Shown here: in pieces, positions 54,561 to 64,000 of the stretch
Layout of the letters: every line of letters begins with the position of its first letter
Position numbering within the stretch: position 1 is the stretch's first letter
Assembly (NCBI GenBank): GCA_009767595.1
Contig: VSDK01011120.1
Coordinates: 51,173-115,172 of the forward strand
Origin: Symbiodinium kawagutii
Lineage: Eukaryota > Sar > Dinophyceae > Suessiales > Symbiodiniaceae
Direction of reading: 5' to 3'
Length of the DNA: 64,000 nt
Position numbers and translations under genes: made by a program
Notes under the pieces: model-generated
What the model was told of the DNA's origin: nothing
What the model saw: only the letters and a program-made list of their open reading frames with translations
Databases searched by the model: none

Positions 54561-54600
54561 GTACCTGTGACCACTGATCACCAGTGCAGTATTAATTAGT

Positions 54601-54703
54601 TGGTGGTTTCTCAAAATGGGGAACCCCCAAAAATGGTTGGTTTATTACTAGAAGCGATTATTAATGGATGATTGGAGGGTACGCCTATTCTGAGAAACTA
54701 CCA
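54601..54703. mobile_element. MITE-like element, family 1, copy 3
   Basis: TGGTGGTTTCTCAAAATGGGG at the left and CCTATTCTGAGAAACTACCA at the right. About 103 bases in all. Confidence 0.6.
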
Positions 54704-55314
54704 GTTGAGCATTATAATCCACCATGTTAATATTGATCATTGTTCATAGTTAGTTGTTTGATTGCTGAGAACACTATGCATTTAACCATATAATATTACG
54801 ATGACTAAAACCATCTAAAGCCCATGATGAAGCATAAATGAAATATGTTTCCAGCCATGTGGTTTCAACCACTTGTCTACTACTATTCATAATGCCTGCA
54901 ACTGGCGCAACATTCTCAACCGTACCACGAACCTTTGTTTTCCATCATGAGTCTTGAACAGCATTAAAACATCACTGCATTCATCATCAAACATAACCAT
55001 ACCTTTAATGTAACTACCTTTCAACCACAAAAACAAAAACACAATTTCCCAACAGATGAACAACAAAAACAAAGCTATCACAAAAACATTTATATTAAAA
55101 AAATCATGATTGTGTAATGTTATAAAAAGGACTCATTCAACAAAAACTGGGTCGTTTTCTCCACCCTTCAGATGATTTGTTATAAAAAAGAATCTCCCAA
55201 CAAATTATCTATAATAACAAACATCATTCAACAAAGACTTTCATTTCCACCCTTCCACCCCTGGCAGTTCATCCCTGGCATCCCTTGGAAGCGCCGGCGT
55301 TGCCGCGCCGCCAG

Positions 55315-55467
55315 GTGCGTTTCCTCCACCAGGACCTGCAGGTGGCGCTGCTGCCCTCGGAGCGCTTGGGGCGGCCCTGGAGCGCCTTTGACGCCAACCT
55401 GGACGTGGACTTCGTGCAGCTGGTGACGTGGCGACAGGTGGACGCCGGGGAGAATGCCATGGCCATG
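55315..55467 (+). CDS. Gene A exon
   Basis: CGCCAG|G acceptor. It reads VRFLHQDLQVALLPSERLGR, PWSAFDANLDVDFVQLVTWR, QVDAGENAMAM. Third positions are strongly G/C. Donor ATG|GTTGGA; otherwise the frame would stop at 55485. One of the clearest exons in this part. Confidence 0.65.
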
Positions 55468-56054
55468 GTTGGATACAATTTGTAGGGGATTGGAATGGTT
55501 TCTAGGAGAGATATGGTTGAATTTTGCTTTTTTTATAGGTGATGTTTTTCGACTTGTTTGGTAGTTAAATGCCATCATTGGTTGGATGGAATTTATAGGG
55601 GATTAGAATGATTTAGAGGGGATAACTATGGTGGAAGTAGGTTTTTAAAAGGGGGGGTTCATAGATGTTGATAAGGGGTTGGATTAGGTTTTGATGAGGA
55701 ATTATGATGATTTTTTTGGGACAATAATGAAGTGCATGTGGGATATGAATAGCGTCCATGTATGCATCCATCATCATGAGCCGGCAGAACAGCCCACTAA
55801 GTATCCAGCAGTTGGTGGTTCTCACGGCGTGGTGCTCCCCGAGGGAGATTCTTTGGTGAACACAATCGCCATCCAGTATAGTTGACCTAAGTTAACTAAC
55901 TGGTGGGATTGGCTGAGAAGGCATTGTTTCAGGGGCATGAGAGGCACAACCACTGATCCATCATTACCAACCACCATAGAAAAAAAATAGTTATCGTCAC
56001 CGCCGTTTGTTTGTCAGTTCACCCTCTCGAACTCTTGCGCATGGTGCTGCAAAG

Positions 56055-56165
56055 GTCAAGTTCCTTCGCTTGGAAGGGCCCCAGCACGACATCCTGACGG
56101 TGCTGTTGGACCCTTGGCCTTTCATGCTGGCAGGGCCCCCTGAGTCACCCTGCAGAGAATCCTAG
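56055..56165 (+). CDS. Gene A exon or terminal exon
   Basis: From TGCAAAG|G it reads VKFLRLEGPQHDILTVLLD, PWPFMLAGPPESPC and meets TAG at 56163. It is phase 0 with the previous exon. If gene A continues, a GC donor (CTG|GCAGGG) would fit the next exon in phase. Confidence 0.5.
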   Translation, partial: VKFLRLEGPQHDILTVLLDPWPFMLAGPPESPCRES

Positions 56166-56347
56166 CAGTTTCTTGATAACAGCAATGGTAGTTTGTCAGA
56201 TTTTCCAATCATTCTTGTTGGATACAGTATCATCCTGCATTGCCAATCATTAACCACCATTGGCGATTTATTGCCCAACATCATGAACCATCTTTATCAT
56301 CAGTATAGATCCCTCAAAATCATTTTAAACTCAGCATGGAATCCTCA

Positions 56348-56590
56348 TAAATCACTATCCATCTATGACTTTAAATCGTCATAGAATCGTTATAAATCAC
56401 TATCCATCTATGACTTTAAATCGTCATAGAATCGTTATAAATCACTATCCATCTATGACTTTAAATCGTCATAGAATCGTTATAAATCACTATCCATCTA
56501 TGACTTTAAATCGTCATAGAATCGTTATAAATCACTATCAATCACTTAAAATCACCATAGAATCGTTATAAATCACTATCAATCACCATA
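56348..56590 (+). repeat. 45-bp minisatellite
   Basis: Four tandem near-identical units containing ATAGAATCGTTATAAATCAC, then degenerate copies. The length is a multiple of three, so it gives a repetitive open frame that I do not regard as a gene. Confidence 0.9.
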
Positions 56591-56671
56591 AATCCACCCT
56601 TATCCCTACATTTTATCATCCCTCATGGCCAACCCTTCACCTTGGGCCATGCCCCGGCAGTCCCTCGCCAG

Positions 56672-56767
56672 GAAGGTCCCGCCTTCCGCTGCCCGGAGTC
56701 CGTGGGCTTGGCCCAAAACTTCGTTCGCCACGGTGCGGAGGTTTTTTGGGTCGAGGCGGGGAGCTGA
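56672..56767 (+). CDS. Gene A exon, 3' end uncertain
   Basis: CTCGCCAG|G acceptor. It reads EGPAFRCPESVGLAQNFVR, HGAEVFWVEAGS and meets TGA at 56765. A good GTGAGG donor at 56771 lies just past the stop in this frame, so the frame or the donor is not settled. Confidence 0.45.
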   Translation, partial: EGPAFRCPESVGLAQNFVRHGAEVFWVEAGS

Positions 56768-57459
56768 GCGGTGAGGAAACCCTTACAGGTTAGTTCAGCT
56801 ACCATCGTTATAGCCTGGGGAAACCCTTGGGAAACCATGGTTATAGCAATTGCAAATAGAAGGTGGGCCCGCCAGTAGTGTGGTTAACAAACTTATACAA
56901 GGTGGGGCCCCCTAGTTATAAGTTGGTTAATAAACCATTTAACTATGGTTATATCTACCACAACTAATAGTTGCCCTAGTTATAAACCAACTTAGCTATC
57001 TTGGGGGCCCCACCTTGTAGGGGTTAGTTCAGCTACCTTATAAGGCTTAGAACCATGGTTATAGCCTGGGGAAACCTCAGGAAGCCTGAGAAAACCCTTG
57101 GGAAACACCTGGGAACACCTGGGAAACACCCAAACATGAGAAAACCCTGGAAGGAAACACCTGGGAAAGCGGAAGGGTGGAAAGGTTGGGAAACGAGTTA
57201 TAAGGGATTTTGAGCGAAATTTAGAGTTGGGAGAGATGATTTGATGAATTTTTAGAGTTTGGTGTTTTGGCTTATGTTTGATTGTCGAGTTCGCGGGGCG
57301 GTTCTAAGATAGATAGCAAACCACTATTTTGGGGTGGGGCATGGGAGTGCTAAACATGGCGGTGCTAAACATGGCAGTAAGAGAGGTACTTGAACCAGGT
57401 ACTTGGTGCCAATGCCACCGGGGTAGCCCTTGGCTCCAACCTTTTCTGCCACGGCACAG

Positions 57460-57596
57460 GTGGAGTGGTTCGGCTTTCGCACGCCCTTGATGCGTGCGGT
57501 GTTGGATGACGCCGCCCCTGGACGCGTGGAACCCATCCCTAAGGAGCCTGGGGGCTGTCAAGTCGCTGATGTTGCCCACTGTCCATTGACCAAAAG
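57460..57596 (+). CDS. Gene A exon
   Basis: GGCACAG|G acceptor, AAAAG|GTGGGT donor. It reads VEWFGFRTPLMRAVLDDAA, PGRVEPIPKEPGGCQ, VADVAHCPLTK plus two bases. It joins the next exon in phase. Strong coding appearance. Confidence 0.65.
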
Positions 57597-57913
57597 GTGG
57601 GTGTTGGTTAAGCATCAGATTGGTTTATGACTAGGGTAACTACTAACCAATCAACTTATAACCAGGGGGCACCACCTTGTACTGCACTTCCCTGTTGGTT
57701 CAACCTTTTTTCGCGAGTGTTGGGTGCGTGTGGCTATGCTATGGGTCAATTTTTTGACGAACCACATGGACGGATGAACATCCCAAGAGTTGGAGTAGTT
57801 TGCTCAAATCCAGGGGATGTGAACAGTCACATCTCGGTTTGTTCTTTCCAACTTCCAAGTACCAGGCCCCGCAGTGCTGCATTGGTTTCAGACGTCACGT
57901 CACGTCTCCGCAG

Positions 57914-57998
57914 GAAGAGGAGAAGGGGCCCTTGGCCGACATCACGGCACCTTGGCGACGATGAAGCGCCCGAGATTTCCATCATGGATCCCCATCGG
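57914..57998 (+). CDS. Gene A exon
   Basis: CTCCGCAG|G acceptor. The first base completes Arg, then KRRRGPWPTSRHLGDDEAPE, ISIMDPHR before CGG|GTACCC. The basic cluster KRKRRR could be a nuclear targeting signal. Confidence 0.5.
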
Positions 57999-58137
57999 GT
58001 ACCCATCGTCGGGAAAGCAACAACTTTGAGGATGTTTTGAATTTTCAGGACATCCAAGATCATCTAAGTAGTTTATACACACTGGAGCTGGTGGCAAAAT
58101 GTGAAAAGTGACGCTTGTCCGCCTATTATTGACGAGC

Positions 58138-58189
<52 letters not shown>

Positions 58190-58228
58190 CGATGATGACG
58201 ATGTTGTTGTTGTTGTTGTTGTTGTTGA
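58138..58228 (+). repeat. (ATG)n and (TTG)n compound microsatellite
   Basis: About 21 ATG triplets, then eight TTG triplets. Confidence 0.95.
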
Positions 58229-58390
58229 TTATGATCATGATGATCATGATGATCACGTTAGAACTTGTGAGCAGTTAATCCAATCGTGTCCACCTATACA
58301 TGGCCCACAAGGCCAGTGGTAGCGAGCTATCACTTGAAGGCTGAACCGGTGATCTCAGCTGCAAGTGCTGGTGATGCCACAATTCCCAAG

Positions 58391-58513
58391 GCGTTGGTGC
58401 AGCACTTGTTGGACTACGGCTTCATGTCGTCCCCTCGCGATGCCATTGCACCAGCCATTGCCAGGCATAGGGAATCAGTGGGGCCTGATTTTGGTCAAGC
58501 AACTGGTCAGATG
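58391..58513 (+). CDS. Gene A exon
   Basis: ATTCCCAAG|G acceptor, ATG|GTGATC donor, 41 codons, phase 0 at both ends. It reads ALVQHLLDYGFMSSPRDAIA, PAIARHRESVGPDFGQATGQ M. The frame is open upstream to 58286, so the exon may begin earlier. Confidence 0.55.
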
Positions 58514-58754
58514 GTGATCAACTATAGTTGATTTTAACCAGCTCAACTGGTTGAATGTTTGATGTTAAAAAACATCAATTCATTAAGAACATGAGGTTAT
58601 AGTAATTTTCAGGATGGTTTATTCACTTGGAAAAACTCGATTCTGATCTTGAGTCAGCTGCGTGGATAATTATCAATTCATTCGACTTGGCCAGATACGA
58701 TTCAATGTTGTCATTGTTGAGATTGTGAATCCTCTTGGAGGAATCAATGACACA

Positions 58755-58925
58755 TTTTCGTTGGGGGCCAGCGTCCGGCTTTGGCATGGCAGATGCTGGG
58801 CGCACAACGCCTGGTTTAGCGGCGCGCTGACGGTGTGGCCCGCGCAGTATCCGCTGCACCAGCTGAACGACTTCCTGAGCTGCTGGGCACAGTGTTGCGC
58901 CCCCCAACTCTGCGGGGATTTGTTG
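58755..58925. CDS. Coding island, strand uncertain
   Basis: On -, ELGGATLCPAAQEVVQLVQR, ILRGPHRQRAAKPG is ordinary protein sequence after TCCCCGCAG|. On +, the frame is Trp/Cys-rich (GALTVWPAQYPLHQLNDFL) but with high G/C third positions. The neighbours are all +. Confidence 0.4.
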
Positions 58926-59026
58926 ATTGAAGTTGGGTTGTTCCAAAAGAATATCACGTGCACAAATGACCCAACTTGATATTTTGGAAAAAAACAACTT
59001 GAATCAACAAATGTGTGTGAGAAAAG

Positions 59027-59120
59027 GTGCAATGAACACGTGGATGTCAAACTGGAAGGAATCGCTCTTCAGAGAGGCACTGGGAGAGTGGATTCCAGTG
59101 TGCCCTTTGCAAATGGCCTG
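59027..59120 (+). CDS. Gene A exon
   Basis: GAAAAG|G acceptor, CTG|GTGCAT donor. It reads CNEHVDVKLEGIALQRGTG, RVDSSVPFANGL. Its end joins the next exon in phase 0; its start needs one more upstream exon. Confidence 0.4.
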
Positions 59121-59319
59121 GTGCATCATGAGGCCGCTATACTTGGAGCATATCAGTATATTCAGTTTTTACTTCTGAGACTTTCCATATGCAACTTCAC
59201 TATACAATACCATCCATTTAACATATTCCTTGACAGTCGCAGATTTTAGTCCAGTATGCTTTCACTATCATCAATTTTGTTTTCAATTATGTTGCTCAAA
59301 TCGACCCGGTGAGCATCAG

Positions 59320-59529
59320 CCATTCGAATTGGATGAAGTCATGATGAGGCCACGAACGTATGTTGAGCTGAGCTCCCTGGGGCCCAGGGGCCCAGGCCAT
59401 TCCACAGCTCCATGCCCGTCATCAGAGAGGGAGCTAGCCTTCGTCATGCCCGTGGGAAGCAAGGGTCGAGCGACCAAGGAGATCGGGCCGGGCCCAAGTG
59501 CAGCTTGGATGAGCTATGATGACTGGTTG
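59320..59529 (+). CDS. Gene A exon
   Basis: GAGCATCAG| acceptor. It reads PFELDEVMMRPRTYVELSSL, GPRGPGHSTAPCPSSERELA, FVMPVGSKGRATKEIGPG, PSAAWMSYDDWL. Donor TTG|GTGGTT (phase 0), with CTG|GTTGGT four bases earlier as an alternative. The following intron opens with the repeat at 59526. Confidence 0.6.
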
Positions 59530-59750
59530 GTGGTTTCATTGACGTTTTTGTTTTTTCCCTAGTTTTCATTGACAATTGGTTGGTTAACTAATATTTTTCA
59601 TAACGAGTAGTGGTTTTTGGGAATTTTCTTTAAGCTAGTAGCTGCTCAGTAGCTGCTTGGTTTGATTGACATTTGTTATTTTCCCTAGTGTTCATGAACT
59701 ATTTGTTGGTTGACTAATATTTTTCATAGGGGTATCTAGATGAGCTATGG
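59526..59750. repeat. Two tandem introner-like cores
   Basis: GGTTGGTGGTTTCATTGACG, then two copies of TTTTCCCTAGT...TTCAT with GGTTAACTAATATTTTTCATA and GGTTGACTAATATTTTTCATA, about 125 bases apart. Confidence 0.5.
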
Positions 59751-60096
59751 CTATGACAGTCCTTTCTTGGTCGGTGGACAGCGATGGCAATGTGAACTGA
59801 TCCAAGTGCTCATATATCACTTAATTATCAGTTATTGAGTGATTTCCTTATTGCTGTTGACCATAGGTTCTTTGACTAATTCATGCCTTTCCCCAAAACT
59901 CGTTTTAGTACAAATCGGTGCTGAAAATCACCTAATAAAAAAAGAAAACGGTTTTCTCTACCACTTTTTCACGGTAAGTGACAGTTCTATAGCGCCTCCA
60001 CATGCTCTTGAAAGGCTGTGGTTTACCTGGTGCTATTTTCCAAGCTGGGACTATCTCGGCATGCCATGGCCTGTAGCATCATCTTGGGCCCACCAG

Positions 60097-60183
60097 GAGG
60101 TGATTGCAAAGTACGGCACCGCGGACTGTCGCTCCATTTTTCTGGGAGGCGCAGCGGAACCACTGGCCACATGTGGTGCCATG
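60097..60183 (+). CDS. Gene A exon
   Basis: GCCCACCAG|G acceptor, ATG|GTGATG donor, 29 codons. It reads EVIAKYGTADCRSIFLGGAA, EPLATCGAM. The frame is also open upstream to 59839, where ALERLWFTWCYFPSWDYLG looks coding, so the exon may be longer. Confidence 0.6.
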
Positions 60184-60349
60184 GTGATGGCCACTCAACG
60201 GGAACTTCAAAATGTGATGATCATGTGAATTTCAAACAGTATCTATAATTACATAGTATCTACATAGTGCAATGATATGATCCAATGATGAATTCAACAG
60301 CTACTAACTGAACTTGATCAATGACATCATGTGAATTTCAAATAATTAG

Positions 60350-60532
60350 TATCTACATGCATATCCTTCGGACATCACCTGGGCGCTGCAAGAATCGGAG
60401 TCGTTCCGCGGTTCCTCAGGTGGGCCTTTCCTGCTCGAAGATTCGGAAGACCTTTGCCAAGAAGTGCTGACACGACTAGGCCTCTACGGTCATGGCCCGT
60501 GGATTGACCTGAAACAGCACCGGATGTTGTGA
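60350..60532 (+). CDS. Gene A last exon
   Basis: From AATTAG| or a later acceptor (CCTCAG|G at 60420) it reads YPSDITWALQESESFRGSSG, GPFLLEDSEDLCQEVLTRLG, LYGHGPWIDLKQHRML and ends at TGA 60530-60532. Acidic and protein-like. No domain recognised. Confidence 0.55.
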   Translation, partial: YLHAYPSDITWALQESESFRGSSGGPFLLEDSEDLCQEVLTRLGLYGHGPWIDLKQHRML

Positions 60533-61006
60533 GAAAATCATAGAAAACCCTTAGAAAAACCATTTTCAAATGTGTCACTTCATTGCCAGGTCAATCTAGC
60601 AGACGGTACATGTCTCGAGTTTTGTCCTTGGGCTGACGAATTAAGCCCTCGAGATTCTCATTTGCTGTTTTCCCGATTGCTGTAGGTATTTGAAATTGTG
60701 CTGATCGCGAACTGTTCAAACTTTCTAGTTGTAACAGGGGGGAGTACTTGAATAGCCAAGAACAGGTGCCCATGATTCCTCAATGTTGATCCCTGTCAGT
60801 ACCTTTTTTTTTTTGCTTGTCACCAGCCATGTTTATGTTTAGATTGCCTAGTACATGAACAACCATCAGGACTGACAGCCGACGTCATCCTCCGGTTCCC
60901 AACCATCATGTACTATCCTAAACCAGGCTGTAGGTATAGTAACCAGTGTTCGCAACTACCACGCATCACTATCCCCATTGTAGTTGTATAGAAGAAACGC
61001 GTGCAG

Positions 61007-61053
61007 CCCCTGGAGGTTACCTGGATGAGGAGCTCAACAGTGACCCGGCACCG
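61007..61053 (+). CDS. Candidate exon upstream of gene B
   Basis: GCGTGCAG| acceptor, CCG|GTGCGT donor. It reads PGGYLDEELNSDPAP. The frame continues as VRLESEERVED to TGA at 61087. It does not join the next exon in phase, so an exon is missing or this is a separate end. Confidence 0.4.
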
Positions 61054-61387
61054 GTGCGTTTGGAGAGTGAGGAGAGGGTCGAGGATTGAGCAATCAATGA
61101 ACTGATGATCAAATCACTCATCAGGAACCAACGCATGGTTGAATGGCGACCATTAGCCACTTAGTAAGCAGAAGTGATTAATGCTTTTTGATCATAGTTC
61201 ATGGCAATTGGGTCAGTACTGATGATTAGTGGCCAATGATAGTTCGTGATGCTTATTGGTGCTTAGCAATAGTGCTTGGCCATGATTAGCAATCATGATG
61301 CCTTTAACCATGGGAATAACTTTTCTTTTGCCAGTATTAGACACCGCTAGTATCCAGTCTAGTTCGGAACTCTGTCATGATTTCTTG

Positions 61388-61538
61388 CTAGTATCCACTA
61401 TAGTCTATAGTTACTATAGTTACAAGCGGATACTAGAAAGAAATGACTAGTTCCTATAGTAATGATTACTATCCAAACGAAATAGTAATGATCCACTATA
61501 GTTACTATAGTTACTATAGTTACTAGTGGATCATTACT
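61388..61538. repeat. Two adjacent palindromes with ATAGTTACT repeats
   Basis: CTAGTATCC...GGATACTAG (61388-61436), then AGTAATGATCCACTA...TAGTGGATCATTACT (61484-61538, perfect 15-base arms, 25-base loop). Both loops carry tandem TATAGTTAC. Confidence 0.8.
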
Positions 61539-61590
61539 CTTTTGTTATTTTGTTTGGAGCCCGGCGTGGCCTTCTGACTTGCTCTCCCAG

Positions 61591-61708
61591 GCCATTTGAG
61601 CGAGGCCGTGGCGCTCTTTTGCGACGGCACCGCCAACAGGTTGCGGGTGCCGTCCACAGGGCCTGGCTTCAATACCTGGTTCACGCAGCTGGCTAAGAGG
61701 CAGTTCGG
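61591..61708 (+). CDS. Gene B exon
   Basis: CTCTCCCAG|G acceptor, TTCGG|GTAGAT donor. It reads HLSEAVALFCDGTANRLRVP, STGPGFNTWFTQLAKRQF plus two bases. Strong coding appearance; unknown product. Confidence 0.6.
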
Positions 61709-62038
61709 GTAGATGTAACTACAATGGATGGTGGGTTTGAAATTGAAATCAACATGGATGGTGCATGGGTTTTTGATTGAATAATTCATCAACTTATAAC
61801 GGCAGAAAATTGTCCATCATTGATTCTTATTAGCTGGTAAGGTGGTGAAGTGAGGGTCGACCTATGGATAATTGCGGAAAACAGGTGATGATGGCTGGTA
61901 ATGATTCATGATGTGCTGTTAGTGGCAATCAAGTGATACATGGCAATTTGATGGTGAATAAGGCTTAATCATGATTAATCAGGGGTCATCTTGTTGAACC
62001 TGAAGGTTTCCATGACTTATTTTGAGAGTCTGGTGTAG

Positions 62039-62087
62039 CTGGGAGATTTGCGGGAACCCGTGGCTGACGGAGACCGTCGACCAAGCA
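62039..62087 (+). CDS. Gene B mini-exon
   Basis: GGTGTAG| acceptor, AGCA|GTAAGG donor. With two bases from the previous exon it reads GWEICGNPWLTETVDQA, phase 0 at its end. Confidence 0.45.
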
Positions 62088-62357
62088 GTAAGGGATCATC
62101 AAAAGACCAATGATCAATGGATACGAGTAGGATTGATGAATCATTGGTGAATCATTGGTGCCAATAATCATATCACAAGACCAAATCCATTTTCATTGAC
62201 CAGGATTGATTCCGAATCTGGCTGATTAATGATGCTAATCATTTTCATTCATCAATCATTGATACCAAAACATTCCGAATCATGTCATTGATGCTAATCT
62301 CCAGCTGTTTCTGCCTCCCATGGCCTTTCCTTGAGGCGCACGCTGCAAGTGGCTGAG

Positions 62358-62416
62358 GAAGCCCCGCGGGACGCAGGCACTGTCAGATGTTGGCGGGGGA
62401 AGCTCCCCCTGTACTG
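62358..62416 (+). CDS. Gene B exon
   Basis: GGCTGAG|G acceptor. It reads EAPRDAGTVRCWRGKLPLY and leaves TG before GTCATT, phase-consistent on both sides. Upstream the same frame is open (SLRRTLQVAEE), so an earlier acceptor is possible. Confidence 0.45.
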
Positions 62417-62719
62417 GTCATTTTCTCTGAGAATCATGGTGAATCATGGTGAATCATAGGGTTTACTTGTAAACAAAAAATGCTTTCAATGGTTCATGGT
62501 GGATCATGGTCTTTCATTAATGATGGCCGAGTTTGAGTTACGTGGATTTGAGCAAAATGTTTGCCATTAAGAAGATTTAAATAAAGAAAAAAATGCGGGA
62601 AAGTGGCTGATTTTCCATCGTGGAAATGGTGGTAATGGTACGTTCACCCGTATCAACCATATCAACCACCGATATCAACCATATCACTTACCAGGAGAAT
62701 GGTTAGATATGAGTCACTG

Positions 62720-62779
62720 GTTGGTGTTCACCATTTTTTCCTAATTCCTAACCATCCCCAACCCCTCATACCCAACCAG
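62720..62779. repeat. Introner-like element, 60 bases GT...AG
   Basis: ACTG|GTTGGTGTTCACC ... CATACCCAACCAG|T. Inverted ends carry both splice dinucleotides. It lies just before the last exon of gene B. Confidence 0.4.
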
Positions 62780-62795
62780 TACGAACTCCTCCCAG

Positions 62796-62871
62796 CAGCA
62801 TTTCGTGGCTCGAAGCGCAGCAGTCCGTGGCTCGAGCTCGTGCCATGAGGCAGGAGAAGGAGATGCTATGA
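62796..62871 (+). CDS. Gene B last exon
   Basis: CTCCTCCCAG| acceptor. C completes the leftover TG, then SISWLEAQQSVARARAMRQE, KEML and TGA at 62869-62871. A charged helix end. Confidence 0.55.
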
Positions 62872-63129
62872 CCACTGCCATGTCCAATGGTTACTGATGG
62901 TTGATGGCTGATTTGATACTGGGTGATGGCAACCAACTACAAGGTGGGCCACCCTGGTTATAAGTTCATTCATAAGCCATGTAACTATAGTTATATCTAT
63001 CTATCTATCATCACTGGTAGTTACCCTAGATATAAGCCAACTTAGCTAAGTAATGCCCACCCTTATATAACAAAGATATGCCAACTGTATGACTTTTTGC
63101 CGCTACCAATAAAACAAACAAAGAAAGGG

Positions 63130-63500
63130 ATGGATGGACATCTTAACAAATCCTAGGTCAATCTATCGGATGTTCGCCAGGGGCACTGGGTATTGAACCA
63201 CACCAAAATGTTTGGAGTTTGGAGACTTGGTTCGTAGGGATATGTACTTTAAAATGTTGTTTGTTATATAAAATAAAGTGAGGTGTTTTACCCTTGTTTG
63301 ATAACAGCCAAGCCGAATGTTCGTTTGTGAATGTGATTTGTTCCCGTACATGTAGAAATTTGTGTATGTACATCATTTGCTTGAAGGTACGCATCAATAT
63401 GCACGACGTGTATGTATAGGTCAACAATCTATCTCTATCTATTTCAAATTGATACTTAGACATCTATGATATGTATGGTATCAATGACTGCACGTATAGC
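63130..63500. other. AT-rich stretch without a supportable gene
   Basis: Open frames exist on the reverse strand but have no coding character. Confidence 0.5.
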
Positions 63501-63627
63501 TGAAAAATTCTCGATGGATGATTATCCACCAACGGATCCAGTGCCCGACTTGGTGCTTGAAATCACCAGCTATTTCTGGCAAAGTTGGGATAATTGATGA
63601 CGGATTTCCCCTGATATGGTCGTTTTT

Positions 63628-63650
63628 CAAAATGGGGGACCCCCAAAGAG
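63628..63650. repeat. Solo end of MITE-like family 1
   Basis: TTTTCAAAATGGGGGACCCC matches the family terminus. No partner end before the window ends. Confidence 0.4.
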
Positions 63651-63810
63651 CCAGCGGATATTGGCCGCTTCTTCAACGTTGGCCAGCTTTGATCATGGAT
63701 TACTCACCTGCTACCAGCAGTTCAGCCATCATCAAAGGTTCATCACTTGCTACAAGCAGTCATTTACCATGATCAGCCGCCATCAGCCATCATCTCTTGC
63801 CCTTGTGACA

Positions 63811-63912
63811 TCAGGCCATGAAGATGCGGCAGTGCTGCGCTGTGCGACAAGGCCAGCTGTCCCGGTTGCTTGCCGCAAGTCATTGCCCCTCAACCCATTT
63901 CACCATATGTAA
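63811..63912 (+). CDS. Candidate exon near the window end, doubtful
   Basis: After GACATCAG|G two frames are open, AMKMRQCCAVRQGQLSRLLA and EDAAVLRCATRPAVPVACRK. Higher GC than the surroundings. The frame is not decided. Confidence 0.25.
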   Translation, partial: SGHEDAAVLRCATRPAVPVACRKSLPLNPFHHM

Positions 63913-64000
63913 CCACGAACGCAACAAAATTATTCGACAGTAACTGGATGTAAATGGTCTATGAGCTACCCCAGACCCTTCACTTACCAAACGCTGCTGA

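Noticed and set aside
56365-56571. Repetitive frame of four 15-residue units
   Set aside because: A by-product of the 45-bp minisatellite.
1-64000. Viral, retrotransposon polymerase, rRNA, tRNA or CRISPR signatures
   Set aside because: None recognised on reading both strands. A covariance-model tRNA scan and a reverse-transcriptase profile search would settle it.

Overview
This window looks like nuclear DNA from a dinoflagellate, most likely of the Suessiales/Symbiodiniaceae type. The grounds are internal. Nearly every supportable gene reads on the + strand. Most genes outside one array are chains of very small exons (24-200 nt) in long introns. Acceptors are mostly AG followed by G, and WW-domain alignments across splice junctions only work if some introns begin with GC or GA. 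A tandem gene array, many (CAT)n tracts and a 10-N scaffold gap fit a draft assembly of such a genome. No rRNA, tRNA, CRISPR or prokaryotic operon feature was seen.

Layout. (1) 154-5814: a multi-exon gene for a protein with at least four WW domains and a basic, Pro-containing tail. (2) 6100-12230: an intronless multi-pass membrane protein gene (8557-10194) between two copies of a ~2 kb direct repeat. (3) 13257-13591: an isolated coding island. (4) 14200-43599: a head-to-tail array of five related intronless genes, spaced about 5.8, 7.0, 7.1 and 7.4 kb. They encode ~690-800 residue proteins with a Pro-rich N-terminus, a conserved beta-rich-looking segment, six membrane spans and a long C-terminal domain containing a Cys/Trp-rich cluster. 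I do not recognise the family. Only copy 5 is clean: copy 1 has a 28-bp micro-duplication that shifts the frame, copy 2 holds the N gap (probably spurious), copy 3 has two 1-base losses, and copy 4 has one frameshift. Each unit also carries a conserved 5' module with a hairpin, a 3' repeat module, and in the spacers decayed exons that match parts of the WW gene. The array therefore duplicated as composite units that included WW-gene DNA. (5) 44892-62871: mini-exons of three or more unrecognised genes. Phase-consistent chains can be joined at 44.9-46.8 kb, 48.4-50.2 kb (with a kelch-like motif), 57.5-60.5 kb and 61.6-62.9 kb. Their introns contain short repeats with terminal inverted repeats, some ending in GT...AG like introners.

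How the parts relate. The WW gene is a likely adaptor or scaffold, because WW domains bind Pro-rich ligands. The array proteins have Pro-rich N-termini, so a physical link is possible but is only inference. Exon calls in the last 20 kb rest on open frame, splice signals, phase agreement and composition. Transcript data would decide them.
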